The position numbers were made by a program, and so were the translations under genes. This document shows, piece after piece, positions 10,586 through 21,622 of a stretch of DNA of 64,000 nucleotides. The notes beneath the pieces are model-generated. The model made no database searches and had not been told where the DNA came from. It saw only the letters and a program-made list of their open reading frames with translations. The DNA lies in contig NC_054704.1 of NCBI RefSeq assembly GCF_016097555.1, forward strand, positions 49,690,594-49,754,593. Reading direction: 5' to 3'. Within the stretch, counting starts at the first letter, position 1, and every line of letters starts with the position of its first letter. This DNA is from Gigantopelta aegis. Lineage: Eukaryota > Mollusca > Gastropoda > Neomphalida > Peltospiridae.

Positions 10586-12661
10586 TTTACAATGTGGCCC
10601 GAGTACTCACTTTGACCGCCAGATAGCAAGACGGACATTTCGATAGTTACGACAAGAGCACTCAGGGTAATTATTACAATATAGACGTCTAATGCAGGTG
10701 GCTTAAATTCATAAACAAAAGTATTTACGGTAACATGGAAATGTGATTCATCTACACTTATCAATATGTCAGTTTCAAATTCTACAAACAAAAATTAAAA
10801 AAATTAAAAAACCTTAGTATCGATTCATACATAGAGGGGGTGGTGGGGTTGGGGGGGGGGGGACGACAAACTCTTCTAGGGGCCAATTGTACATTATTAA
10901 TTTTTTTTTTTACTTTGAAACCAATTTGATGATATTGTGTGCTACAAATTGCGTACATCAAAGTTAAAATTACCGCTCGAGACATTCACATGCATGCATA
11001 CATACATACATACATACATATAAGTCTAAATCTAGTCTTATAAATCTACGTTCATTCTTAATTATAGATATTCTTTGTTGATGCGTGTTATGTTATGCTA
11101 AATTGTCCTCTTGATATTGTAATGTGTCTGAGTGTTGTTAAATAATTCCAGCTAAATCCGTTCAATCGGCAGTTCAAAGCGTTTTTGGAAATCGTTTAAA
11201 GCTGAGCACTGTCAGAATGTTATATTTTCTGGCAAAAACACAACGAATAAAACAACATGCAAATTAATCTTGTGGTTTTCTAATAATGAATTCTCGCCGC
11301 ATATTTATTTTCGGTCAAACTGTGTTAGTGTTTTTCATCACTTCATATTGATAATTAAATGATACAAGACGAGAAGTCAAAACGTATAGTTAGGTTATGA
11401 TTTCCATTTGGGTTTTTTTTATCGTAACTTGCTTTTGGGAGTTATCAAATATTTATTACCAAATTAAAACTAGGTTGATGAGTCAGTTGTTGTCTAGGTA
11501 GTAACTGAATATTCGCTCGTCATTTCCATCGAATATTTGATTACCATTTTCAGACCGAATACCGAACACTATTGTTTTTATACCATGTTATTAATTTCTT
11601 TAATAAAACAACAACAACAACAACAAAAAACATTTATAATTTAACAAAGGAATAGCGATTTTTAAAACGTTTAAAAAATTAAAAATTTCCATAATTTGTC
11701 GATACTTCCAGGAATCATTTTTTTAGTAAATAATAGACCTATTTTTTGTTACTATTCCAACCATAAATTTACTAATCTAAATTATAAACACACCCACAGT
11801 CTTATTTCTTGGGTCAGGTGACTGTATTTCAAATTCAAGCACCGATCTTTACGTAGGATTTTATTATTTTTATTAACTGTTTTCCCGGAACAGGGTCTGA
11901 TAGTTGGCCAACATTGTAACAGATGGTGGATCATCGAAAATTCTTAAATAATTGGTGAATAATCAAAGCCATTGAACCAAGATTCTACAAAACATGTTCT
12001 TTGAGTTACAAAGAATGCCGCTGATACGTTGGTAACATCATTTCACTTGTGTAGGTTACACAGCACCATTAGACACAATTACTCCATGCAGTTCAATACA
12101 ATTTCTATGTCAGAATATATTCTGTGAAAAATACAACACTGTCGAGAGAGTCATGTAACTATTAATTTTAGGGAGTACTCTCGACTGACAAGTACCGTGT
12201 AAAAAAATCAACATAGGTCGACCACGAAATATTTCAATAAATGGCCCCTATGCCTGACCATCGCCTCGTGTTGCTGTTACACAAGTGGTACCATACCACT
12301 TGTACAGTTGTTATCAGTTAGTACCACATACACACGTATCTCAAGTTACTTCAATCCAGTTGGTTATTTAAATACTACAGAGGTCAACCTACGTGTAATC
12401 ATCAAAGAAAAATGTCAAAAAGCATATCAGAATTTTGAAATATTTGTTTTTATGAGGAACTATTTCCTAAATCGACTATATTAAGCAAATGGTGGCATTT
12501 TGTCTGTACATACTGGGTAATTGTGTAAATGTAATCAATATTAAGTCAGTCGTTGCAAATAAAAGTCACTAACTTACATACGAATTAATTAACTGCAATA
12601 TGCATGTATAAAGTCTACACAAAATGTATTCGAATGGTCCATACAGTTTTATCACATTCTG
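10586..12661. other. AT-rich intergenic region
   Basis: No gene recognised. It contains a (CATA)n run at 10986-11021 and poly-G at 10842-10862. The minus-strand open frame 10561-10791 begins inside the adjacent SINE side and has no domain. Confidence 0.4.
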
Positions 12662-12665
12662 TTAA

Positions 12666-13441
12666 AGGGACACACCCTAGTTACGGCTATTTGTTAACCA
12701 TTACGGCGTTGTTTTTCGCTATTAAACCCCATTTTTTTCACAAATAAAATTGCACTTTACTTACATTTTATTATTTAGAATGCACATTTCCATTCACCTG
12801 AAGTGCTTTTTGGTAATCCTGATGTTTGTAAAACCACGAAATGCATTTTTTGCATGTTTTCACAAAAAAACGTTAAGCAAGCGAGGTCCAATCTATTTTT
12901 AATGTCACAGACGTTGGTATATCACGTGACCGTTATCAGTTTGGTTCGGTTTGTTTTCTCGTGCACGGTTCGCGCAATCAGCATCCGATTTGTTGTTGTT
13001 CATTTGTGAGATTTTTCTTCACAGTTTGTGAAAATTTTCAGCAACAATAAAGTTCAGACAAGTAAGTGTCTCAATACAAAACGTTACAAACCCTTAAAAC
13101 CAATACTTTTGCTAAGTCTTACGATATCTGGAGAGGGGATACAACCAGGACAGAACAGTTGGAACATGTCCAGGAGAGGTGAAACGAACGTACCCCAAGT
13201 CTGTGAAATTTGTCGTGACGTAGGCATTGTTGTGCTTCGAGCGACATCTACCGGTGACATCAGAATACTAACTTTCAAAATTATTTCAAGCAATTGGGAC
13301 ATGGGGATTCCCATGGTATTTATCGATATAAAACCTCCTTTTTCACTCCATTTGATAAAAACGTGATCTAAGTGTGTTACAGGTTTGTAGATTAACCAAA
13401 TTATAATTTATTTTCGCTGGATGGAACTAGGGTGTGCGGCT
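12666..13441. mobile_element. TTAA-flanked TIR element, family 2, full copy
   Basis: It begins AGGGACACACCCTAGTTACG and ends AACTAGGGTGTGCGGCT. TTAA lies at 12662-12665 and 13442-13445. It is 776 bp with no transposase-like protein; open frames on both strands overlap each other and look fortuitous. Truncated relatives lie at 30211, 31860, 48962 and 50175. Confidence 0.8.
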
Positions 13442-13628
13442 TTAATAGGTTCGACACTGTCGCTTCCCCATTGGCGTACTGATCCCACAAACCAAATACT
13501 TTGAAATATATTATGACCGACAAAAGCGGCCAGGTGTTAATGATCAGGGGACGAAACCTACAGGAACAAAACAAAACGGATACAAAACGTCCAATACCAC
13601 GTGTGTAGATAGATAATAATACATGAGT

Positions 13629-13744
13629 GGCCGTTAGATACCATTTATCTCACGAGTTGTTTTAAAAAAAATTTTTTTTTACGAGCGAAAGCGAGTTTGA
13701 TACGTTTTTAAACAACGAGTTGTGAGACAAATGGTATCTAACGG
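13629..13744. repeat. Inverted repeat (hairpin), about 40-bp arms
   Basis: The left arm has CCGTTAGATACCATTTATCT and the right arm AGACAAATGGTATCTAACGG, separated by an A/T tract and GAGCGAAAGCGAG. It is probably part of a foldback element; the outer ends were not found. Confidence 0.7.
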
Positions 13745-14483
13745 ACACGAATGTATTGTTCTATTTCTTACATATCCTCCAAAACTATGTTTTAAGCTAA
13801 TTTTAACATCTTTATCGACTAAAAGATATTTACGACCCTTTGCACTTGTAACTGCCTTACGCGTCACAGGCACATGATTACCAGGTTAACTATACGTCAC
13901 AGTGTAATCGATTTCCACCGTGCTGGGTTTTTTTTAATTGGAAATATGGTATTGGTGACCTGGTCATCACCTAGGAGCAGCCAGTCGTATGTCTCGAAAC
14001 TGTTAACACACGTATGTGTGGAAACAACTATGTGTTATCAAAAATAAGACATGGTGTTCTCACCAACGGGTGTGTAAGAAATGTAAATACATATTACATG
14101 TTCCAGTTATATATTAGAATTATACATCCATATGAACCTGTATATGCATTACATATAAGAAGTGAAATATAGAAATAAATGGAAAATTTAATAGTCCTAT
14201 GTGCAAATCACATTAAAAAAACAGTTGTGGTTTTTTTCATCCATCAAAAAACCTAACATTTGCATAAATTTTGTATACAGGGTCAAAATTGGCTGGACAT
14301 TCTGCCGGACATTCGGTCCGTCAAGCTACAAAACCAACAACAAAACATGTCAACGTTACAGCTTGTAATACCCCTTGATGATACTCACCTGTGTGATCGT
14401 GGTCAGTCTGTCTTGTAAGCTACGTAACGTTTAACCATTACATCAATCCACGTACAATGGAATACATAACTGCCAAGATGACG
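13745..14483. other. Upstream flank of gene A
   Basis: AT-rich, no repeats of the window's families. It presumably includes distal regulatory sequence of gene A. Confidence 0.35.
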
Positions 14484-14519
14484 GCTCATTTGTCACTGCT
14501 CTGTGGTGAGGTATAAAAG
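14484..14519 (+). promoter_or_regulatory. Gene A core promoter
   Basis: TATA box TATAAAAG at 14512-14519 in the context TATAAAAGAC shared by all four paralogs. GCTCATTTGTCA at 14484-14495 matches GCTCATTCGTCA at the same relative place in gene M and resembles GGTCATTTATTAA in B and C. Confidence 0.75.
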
Positions 14520-14541
14520 ACTGCAAGAAACCATCTAAAGT

Positions 14542-14565
14542 AACATTATCAACAGACATCAACAG
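14542..14565 (+). other. Gene A exon 1 (5' UTR)
   Basis: Non-coding exon with its end fixed by the donor AACAG/GTACGT. The start is placed about 30 bp after the TATA box. Exon 1 of B, C and M has the same layout. Intron 1 runs 14566-16689. Confidence 0.65.
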
Positions 14566-15217
14566 GTACGTGTCTTTATTCATTTTCACATGCAAATGCA
14601 TTCCGTTTATGTAAATAAAGGGTAATTTTCAAAATGACCGTTTGTCTTTTTTTTTACGACTTTGGAGGAAAACTGTGTAGAGGTTTGGTGGTGGGGTGGG
14701 GGTTTACGTTTTTATATGTGTGGGGTTTTGTTTTTGTTGATTTTGTGGGATTACTTTTGTCACATTTAAGAAATTGTTGTGGTAACATTTTTTAGGCCCC
14801 ATAAAATCGTAAATATTTATCATAGATCTTTGAACTTTTGTGTATAAAGTTAAACTAAGTGATCCATGGATGATCTACACTTGTTATAACCTGTAACAAC
14901 AAAGTGGATAGGCGAGGGCCATGGTACGTACCTACAGATCCAAGCTTTGAACATTCTGCCTAATTTGTTTTGCGATGGCATACGATGCCCAGTGACGACT
15001 GAATTGTAATATTACATACTTTAACTTCTCATCGTGGTTTAGTTGCTACTACCTAAAACAAAAATCAGCACTCTTACCCTGTTTATTTGCGTCATATGTA
15101 ATAAGCCATTCATGACCGTTTGTGTTTGATTCGACTAACGTCATAAAGTATCACCTTATTCGCATCTTGCACATGCATGTTGGTGTCTTTTTCCCCTAGA
15201 ACATTATCAGCTATGAT

Positions 15218-15990
15218 GTTTTGCTTTTTTAATTGACTATCGCCACCAAGCATTATTTCATTCTGACGTTCACGACCTTTTGCTTTTTTTATTTACTATC
15301 ACCAACAAACCTTATTTCATTCACGAATTTTTGCTTTTTACATTTACTATCACCACCAAACATTATGTCATTCACGACGTTTTGTTTTTTAATTGGCTAT
15401 CGCCACCAATAATTATTTAATTCATGACCTTTTGCCTTTTGATTCGCTACCACCAGCAAGCCTAATGTCATTCACGACTTTTTGCTTTTTATATTTACTA
15501 TCACCACCAAGCATTATGTTAGTCTTAACGTTTTGCTTCTTAAATCTAACATCACTACCAAGACGTATGTCATTCATAAACTTTTGCTTTTTAAATTTGC
15601 TATCACCACCAAGAATTATGTCATTCGTGACCTTTTGCTTTTTTAATTTGCTATCACCATCAATAATTATGTCATTCGTGACCTTTGCATTTTAATTTGC
15701 TGTCATCACCAGAACGTATGCCATTCAAACCTTTTGCTTTTCTTTTATTTACTATCATCATCAAGCGTTATGTCGTTCACGACCTTTTGCTTTGTTTTAT
15801 TTCACCATCAAGCATTGTGTCATTTTGCTTTTTAAATTCATCACCAATCATTATGACATACTTAACTTTCTGTTTTTAATATTTACTATCACCACCATGC
15901 AGCAAGTCATTCACAATCGTTTACTTTTTCAATTTACTATCACCAATCATTATGTCATTCATGACCTTTTACATTTTAAATTTACTGTCA
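15218..15990. repeat. Minisatellite, unit about 51 bp, about 15 copies
   Basis: Degenerate units built on CATTCACGACCTTTTGCTTT followed by ATTTACTATCACCACCAAGC and ATTATGT. It lies in intron 1 of gene A; open frames in it (Leu-Ser-Pro-Pro repeats) are artefacts. Confidence 0.9.
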
Positions 15991-16689
15991 TCAGCAAGAT
16001 TCTAAGAATCACTCTATTCACTACCCGTACATGCTTGTTGATGTCTTTCCCCAATATCAATCTACTCAAACAGATAGATAACTAGTTTAACGTGCTCATA
16101 TCCCACTAGTGTTTCGAACACGCCCATCCCGAGTCCGACCTCTAATAGGATCGGTGGCCTGACTCGGGACAGGAATATCTACAGGTTCTAATAGACCAAA
16201 TAGACTAATAAACCTGATATAAGCAGCGTTTCAACACACCCAGGAAGTACAGCAATAAAAAGTGTGGCACCTCACATCTAATCTACTTGCAAGAAAATGG
16301 GAGGTCACCTACCATTTAAGAGATTTAATTAATGTCTTTAATAGCAACCGTCATTTTTGCTGAAAATTGCAGTTCTATTTTTGGGGTATCCCGCATTAGT
16401 TTCAACCTCTGGTATATACTGCATAACAATGCATAACAAATAAAAGTGTATTTATTTAATGTCAATAAATAATAGTATTTGCACAAATAATCAATGTCAC
16501 ATATTACTACTAATCACACTCACAGCTGCTTTTACTCCGTACTTCGGTGCACCTCGAACTTTGACACGGAACTCTCTTCTTTGGTACTATGCAACCTACA
16601 CAAAGCATCACTCGCGACATTTTCAAAGTCTTTATTTGACCATCACGACCTTATATGACGTCCTTCTCCTTTCCGTGTCTCTCTTTCAG
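15991..16689 (+). other. Gene A intron 1, distal part
   Basis: Holds a CGAGTCCGACCTCTAATAGG-type repeat (16130-16165) also seen inverted near 38440 and 43205. The last 35 bp, TGACGTCCTTCTCCTTTCCG onward to the acceptor TCTCTTTCAG, are identical in genes A and B and differ from C by only one base. Confidence 0.6.
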
Positions 16690-16699
16690 ACTCGTCACC

Positions 16700-17012
16700 A
16701 TGCTGAAGATCGTCATAGCCTTGGTCCTCCTTGTGACACTGGTCCAGATCGCAGAGGCTGGCATGCCATTCCACCGAAGACGCAGATACTGGGGAGGTTA
16801 CGGTGGAGGATACGGAGGTTACGGAGGATACGGAGGTTACGGAGGATACGGAGGATATGGTGGTGGAGGTTACATGGGAGGTTACATGGGAGGTTACAGA
16901 GGAGGTTACGGAGGAGGTTACGGAGGAGGTTACGGAGGAGGTTACGGAGGAGGAGGAATGGGATCACTTTTAGCTTTAAGAATGTTCGGTGATGACGGTC
17001 TTTTTGATTACG
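16700..17012 (+). CDS. Gene A exon 2: secreted Gly/Tyr-rich protein
   Basis: The exon starts at 16690 after TCTCTTTCAG; ATG at 16700 in context GTCACCATG. It encodes a 20-residue signal peptide (MLKIVIALVLLVTLVQIAEA), then GMPFHRRRRYW with a tetrabasic run. About 60 residues of GGY, GGGY and MGGY repeats follow, then GSLLALRMFGDDGLFDY. It ends one base into a glycine codon at the donor CG/GTGAGT. With exon 3 the protein is 118 residues. It has no enzyme domain; its composition resembles mollusc shematrin-like shell-matrix proteins and nematode YGGYG antimicrobial peptides. After splicing it reads LFDYG-RR, which could be an amidation and dibasic processing site. Paralogs: M, B and C. Function unknown. 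Confidence 0.88.
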
Positions 17013-17059
17013 GTGAGTGATATAACAGAAGTAGTTACCTGTCTGCCTGCATGTGTCTG

Positions 17060-17061
17060 TA

Positions 17062-17145
<84 letters not shown>

Positions 17146-17146
17146 T

Positions 17147-17215
<69 letters not shown>
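17060..17215. repeat. (TG)n microsatellite in gene A intron 2
   Basis: About 75 TG units with a few TATG and TCTG interruptions, starting about 45 bp after the donor. The intron sequence shared with B and C stops just before it. Confidence 0.95.
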
Positions 17216-17218
<3 letters not shown>

Positions 17219-17714
17219 ATATTTACGTTTCTGCATCACATTTACGTTTTTGCATCACCTTTACGTCCTCAGTCTATTCCACTAGAATTACCAACACACA
17301 ATACTTTAAAAAAATAATTTAAATATTATAGTATATATCTGCAGTATAGCTGACTTTAATGTTTACTGTAACATAAGAAGTTAATATGTATGGAATGCAG
17401 TTAGTGTAAATATACAGGAATATTTTTCTATCGTAATTTAAAACAATCCTGTATTGTATGGTAAGCTGTAAATTTGGTGCTGAATAGTGTTTTAATCTTG
17501 GTATCTTTTTTATAACATAAATAAAAATCTTAAGAAAATAAATGTTAGTCAGTTGCAGTTTCACCTACGTCTTGCTGCAAAAAAGTGACAAAATCGCCCA
17601 GCTCAGAAATTTTGTTTAATCACACCACTAGAGCACATCGAAATTAAAAAAATCCAAGATTGCCGCGTGGTTATAAAATTGTCTCTCGTCTAAACCTGTC
17701 CCACAGTATTTGCA

Positions 17715-17885
17715 CCGGCCTCGGTGTTGTCGTGGTTAAGCCATCTGACATAAGGCTGGTAGATACAGGGTTCGCAACCCGGTACCGGCTCCCACCCAGA
17801 GCGAGTTTTAACGACTCAATAGGTAGATGTAAGGCCACTACACCCTCTTCTCTCTCGCTAACCACTAACAATGAACAACTAAACG
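17715..17885 (+). mobile_element. SINE, C-head type, 3' truncated
   Basis: It starts CCGGCCTCGGTGTTGTCGTG, contains GGGTTCGCAACCCGGTACCG and ends in the ACTAACAATGAACAACTAAA region without the tail. Located in intron 2 of gene A. Confidence 0.88.
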
Positions 17886-18366
17886 TGTGTTTTCCATCTA
17901 TTTCATACCGAAGATTATATCATCATGGAAGACTGATAAAAATAAATAGGAAATAAAATCATTTATGTGCATTATAGTCGTTTACTTATAAACCTATATA
18001 GTCCGTCCCATCATTCTATACAAATGTTGTTGGGGTTTTGTTTTGTTTGGGTTTGGGGGTTTTTTGGGGGGGAGGGGGTTGGGTTTTTTTTTTGGTAAAT
18101 AATTTCAATTTGGTTTAACGTAAGAACAAAAGTAAAACTTTGTAGGCAATTTGCAAATCAATCGACTCAGAAACTTGTAGTAAATTCCACAGTATAAATA
18201 GGCGTTCCCTGTGGGACGGACTACATGCTTACGATGTTTTGTGAAATTGGATTCTGGTTTTTAAATACAAACATAGCTACTGATTATCATTTATTTCCCG
18301 TTTCCCAAAAACTAAAATAATAAATAATAAACAACAACAACAATAATAATAACAATAAACAAACAA

Positions 18367-18403
<37 letters not shown>

Positions 18404-18587
18404 AATATACAATCACCTCACCCTGCGACAAAAATAATTTAAAACAAGTATAAATAAACCCATATATGTGACGCGGGTAGCTGTTTTCACATTCTATATA
18501 CTTCATTCGTTATCAAGTTGGAGGTATCACAGATTGTAAATTGAACCTCTTTGAAATTTGATGCAATGGTTACTTATCACTGATAAT
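17886..18587 (+). other. Gene A intron 2, middle part
   Basis: G/T-rich and A-rich tracts and an (AACA)n/(CAGA)n run at 18356-18400. No coding content. Confidence 0.5.
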
Positions 18588-18639
<52 letters not shown>

Positions 18640-18640
18640 T
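18588..18640. repeat. (TG)n(TA)n microsatellite
   Basis: GT units followed by TA units. It replaces the left end of the MITE that follows. Confidence 0.9.
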
Positions 18641-18951
18641 GTAAGATGTTTCCGACTAATAAAATATTTCTACGATTAAACTTGCATATTAAATATATTT
18701 TCTTGTTTAGAATATCAGTGTCTGTATATTCAATGTGTTTCTGGTCGTCTTAATATTTGTAAGAAGCCCAAACTGGATTTTGTCTTCAAATAATTTTGAT
18801 AACTATCAGAAATAACTATCAGAAACACGTTTAATATACAGCCACTAATATTGTATGCAGAAAAATATATTTGATATGTAATTACAATCGTTAAAAAGTC
18901 TCCTTTAGCCGATAACATCTTAATAAGTGCAGTAAACTCATGAATGTCCCT
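18641..18951. mobile_element. TTAA MITE, family 1, left end lost
   Basis: The right terminus ATGAATGTCCCT is followed by TTAA at 18952-18955. The interior matches 1842-2225. Its right end lies 25 bp before exon 3 of gene A, so the element supplies most of the region where the branch point should lie. Confidence 0.82.
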
Positions 18952-18976
18952 TTAATTGAAAACTATTGTCTTGCAG

Positions 18977-19020
18977 GAAGAAGAATGGCAGCCGGTACAG
19001 GAGTAGGAGTCATTGGATAA
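18977..19020 (+). CDS. Gene A exon 3: C-terminal tail
   Basis: The acceptor TGTCTTGCAG precedes GAAGAAGAATGGCAGC. It completes the split glycine codon and adds RRMAAGTGVGVIG, then TAA. The RR doublet right after the glycine is conserved in exon 3 of B, C and M, although the rest of the tail differs. That agreement across paralogs is the main support for this exon. Confidence 0.82.
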
Positions 19021-19082
19021 ACAACAGATGGTCTAACATTTGGAGCATGCTGCACAAAACAGTCAAGTCAAACTCACAACGG

Positions 19083-19088
19083 AATAAA
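19083..19088 (+). promoter_or_regulatory. Gene A polyadenylation signal
   Basis: AATAAA 63 bp after the stop codon. Confidence 0.6.
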
Positions 19089-19177
19089 GGATTGCAAAAC
19101 AATGTTTTTTTAATCTTAAATGTTCTAGCTCATGTTGTTGTTACTATTGTTTATGTCGTAGTCATCATTGTTGTTGT

Positions 19178-19217
19178 AGATAGGTAGATAGATAGATAGA
19201 TAGATAGAGATATATAG

Positions 19218-19261
<44 letters not shown>

Positions 19262-19325
19262 TAGATAGGTAGATAGATTAGATTAGATTAGATTAGAATA
19301 GATTAGATTAGATTAGATAGATAAG
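19178..19325. repeat. (GATA)n and (GATTA)n microsatellite
   Basis: Tetramer GATA units, then pentamer GATTA units, then GATA again. Confidence 0.95.
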
Positions 19326-19742
19326 ATAGATGTTGTGTAATAAAATGCTTCATTAAAAGTACCGTGTTATTGTTTGTATAGGTATAATATATGATTTTCG
19401 GGTTTCTTCTTGAACATCTCTGATCAGAACTGAGTATACGCCAAAAACAGCGTGCTTGAACGTTAAAATTTGGATGTAATCTGAACGACAAAACCGTTTC
19501 CCGTGATCAATACCGTATCTCTCTCTGTACAATGCATAATCGAATGGGCATTTAAAAAAATAGTGTTCGATTCCACGAATCTCTATCTAGTGCCTCTTCT
19601 ATAGGAGGACAGCCACTCCTGAGAATATCCTTTACCAGACAATACATCCTTTTGACCGCCTCAAAGAGGACTGCCTTTCCCAGACTAGTTTACAACATCA
19701 TAGGCAGCTCAAGACAAAGCTCATTGGAAGGAGTACAGCTGT

Positions 19743-20280
19743 GATGACATGCACTCATGAATCACTGTCAGAACGGTGATGATATCAGGTGTTCGTGAAA
19801 GATGAACGTATTCTGCTCCATTGGATGACATGCACTCATGAATCACTGTCAGAACAAAACACAATTTTTAACAACTAAACGGCTATGCAGTCCAGTTTTT
19901 TGTTTGTGTAACGACACCACTAGGACACAGTCATTTATTAATCATCGACTATTGGATGTCAAGCATATGGTCATTTTTGACAGTCATAGAGAGGAAACCC
20001 GCCACATGCCATTCAGTACTGATGATTTACATAAGAGCATCTGAGCATTGAGGGTTGCCGTACACTAAACCATTTCCAATAACAATATTAATTATTAAAT
20101 TGATATTTAGACAAGGTATCAAACCAGAGAGGGTATACTGGTAATACCAGGACGTACAGAAGGGTACTTAAGCATTGAGGGTTGCCGTACACAAAACCAT
20201 TTCCAGCTGGTAACAATATTAATTATTAAATGGAGAGCTAGATAAGGTATGAAGCAAGAGAGGGCATACTGGTTTATTTT
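19743..20280. repeat. Two sets of direct repeats
   Basis: GATGACATGCACTCATGAAT and the following CACTGTCAGAAC occur at 19743 and 19825; a related inverted copy lies near 57900. A longer unit, GCATTGAGGGTTGCCGTACA through the GGGTATACTGG block, occurs at about 20045-20140 and 20173-20272. A SINE tail scrap (GTAACGACACCACTAGGACA) lies at 19907-20012. Confidence 0.75.
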
Positions 20281-20654
20281 ATGTTTTTAACCAGGCCATA
20301 CAGATCTCATCGTTGAAGGGGAGCTATCATTGGCTCGCCATCGCTCCCCTAAGACAAGTTCAAGGAGACTTAATTGTAGCTCCCATTTGTCTCGAAATGA
20401 CGACTTTTGATAAGCTCAGACTAGAAACTGACAACAAAAATTGGGCAAACTCAACGGTTGTGTTGTATTTACTCAACTTCCGACTTCCGACTGGTGTGCA
20501 CAGATCAACAACTAATGGGTTATACGACGAGAATTGAGTTGTACGAGTGCTCTAAGAATTGAGTAAGAAGTCATGACAGGAGAAAGTTGGCAAGTTTCTC
20601 AGGTCCCTCTTTGAAACAAAAATGACTCAAAATCAAAAATCAACAAAATGATAT
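20281..20654. other. Downstream flank of gene M
   Basis: The 74-codon plus-strand frame at 20313-20537 has no recognisable domain. Nothing else is seen. Confidence 0.35.
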
Positions 20655-20660
20655 TTTATT
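20655..20660 (-). promoter_or_regulatory. Gene M polyadenylation signal
   Basis: AATAAA on the minus strand, 43 bp after the exon 3 stop codon. The spacing is like that of gene A and supports exon 3 as the last exon. Confidence 0.65.
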
Positions 20661-20703
20661 GCTTTGCATGCGGGTTTCTACATCTACTGAATCGTCTGCA
20701 TCT

Positions 20704-20765
20704 TCATCCTACGACTTTGCTGCTGCTACTGCTACTGCTTGAAGTCTTTTTGGCTAGTCTCCTCC
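20704..20765 (-). CDS. Gene M exon 3: C-terminal tail
   Basis: The acceptor AATTTGTAG precedes GGAGGAGACTAGCC. The first two bases complete the split glycine codon of exon 2. The exon then encodes RRLAKKT, eight serines, KVVG and TGA. The RR doublet falls exactly where exon 3 of A, B and C has it. The serine run is an AGC/AGT tract. It requires intron 2 (21622-20766) to be spliced from a GC donor. If that intron were retained the protein would instead end KWSRL. Confidence 0.75.
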
Positions 20766-20844
20766 CTACAAATTAAACATATAATTATTTAAAATTGCAA
20801 AACAAAAATCAAATAAAACAAAAATCAAATAACAAAACAAAAAA

Positions 20845-21141
20845 AGAATGTTTTATTTAACGATACACTCAACACATTTTATTTACGGTTATATGGCGTC
20901 AGACATATGGTTAAGGACCACACATATATTGAGAGAGGAAACCCGCTGTCGCCACTTTTCGATTAGCAGCAAGGGATCTGTTATATGCACCATTCCACAA
21001 ACAGGGTAGTACATACCACGACTTTTGATAAACCAATCGTGGTACACTGGCTAGAACAAGAAATGGCCCAATGGGCCCACCGACGGGAATCGATCCCAAA
21101 GTGACCGCGCATCAAGCGGGTGCTTTACCACTGGGCTGCCT
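20845..21141 (-). mobile_element. SINE, B head with TTTATTTACGG-type tail
   Basis: The minus-strand head GGCAGCCCAGTGGTAAAGCA is joined to the tail with AACACATTTTATTTACGGTT that A-head SINEs also carry. It shows head/tail mixing. Located in intron 2 of gene M. Confidence 0.88.
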
Positions 21142-21173
21142 TTATTATAAACACAGACATATATGGTAGGCTT

Positions 21174-21621
21174 GTTGAGTTGCAGGCATTATTTTTCTAA
21201 TAACATAATGCATAAACTACTATAGTCTAGACCACTTGATGAGTTGCAGGCATTATTTTTCTAATAACATAATATATAAACTATTATAGTCTAGACCACT
21301 TGTTGAGTTGTAGGCATTATTTTTTTAATAACATATAACATAAATCACTATAGTCTAGACCTCTTGTTGAGTTGTAGGCATTATTTTTCTAATAACATAT
21401 TACATAAATCACTATAGTCTAGACCACTTGTTGAGTTGCAAACATTATTTTTCCAATAACATATAACATAGACTACTATAGTCTAGACCACTTGTTGAGT
21501 TGCAGGCATTTTTTTAAATAACATATAACAAAAACTACTATAATCTAGACCTCTTATTGAGTTGCAGGCATTTTTTTTTTTAATAACATAATACATAAAC
21601 TACTATAGTCTAGACCACTTG
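21174..21621. repeat. Seven 64-bp tandem repeats abutting the gene M donor site
   Basis: Unit GTTGAGTTGCAGGCATTATT, then TTTCTAATAACATAATGCAT and AAACTACTATAGTCTAGACC. Starts at 21174, 21238, 21302, 21366, 21430, 21494 and about 21556. The last unit ends at 21621, the second base of intron 2. Every unit therefore holds a relic of the sequence that follows the donor, AAGTGGTCTAGACTATAG. Confidence 0.92.
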
Positions 21622-21622
21622 C

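Noticed and set aside
12803-13366. Overlapping open frames on both strands in the TTAA family 2 element
   Set aside because: Not similar to any transposase and mutually antisense; the element is a non-autonomous TIR element.
15393-16085. Ser/Pro/Leu-rich repeat protein
   Set aside because: Follows the 51-bp minisatellite in intron 1 of gene A, with frame changes between units.
16713-16992. Arg/Leu/Ile-rich and Asn/Leu-rich frames over gene A exon 2 (also over B and C)
   Set aside because: Out-of-frame and antisense readings of the GGY repeat; the frame with signal peptide and conserved splice sites is the real one.
16976-17322. Cys/Val and His/Thr repeat open frames
   Set aside because: Produced by the (TG)n tract in intron 2 of gene A.
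19743-20280. CRISPR-like direct repeats
   Set aside because: Only two copies of each unit, no regular spacers, and an animal genome context.
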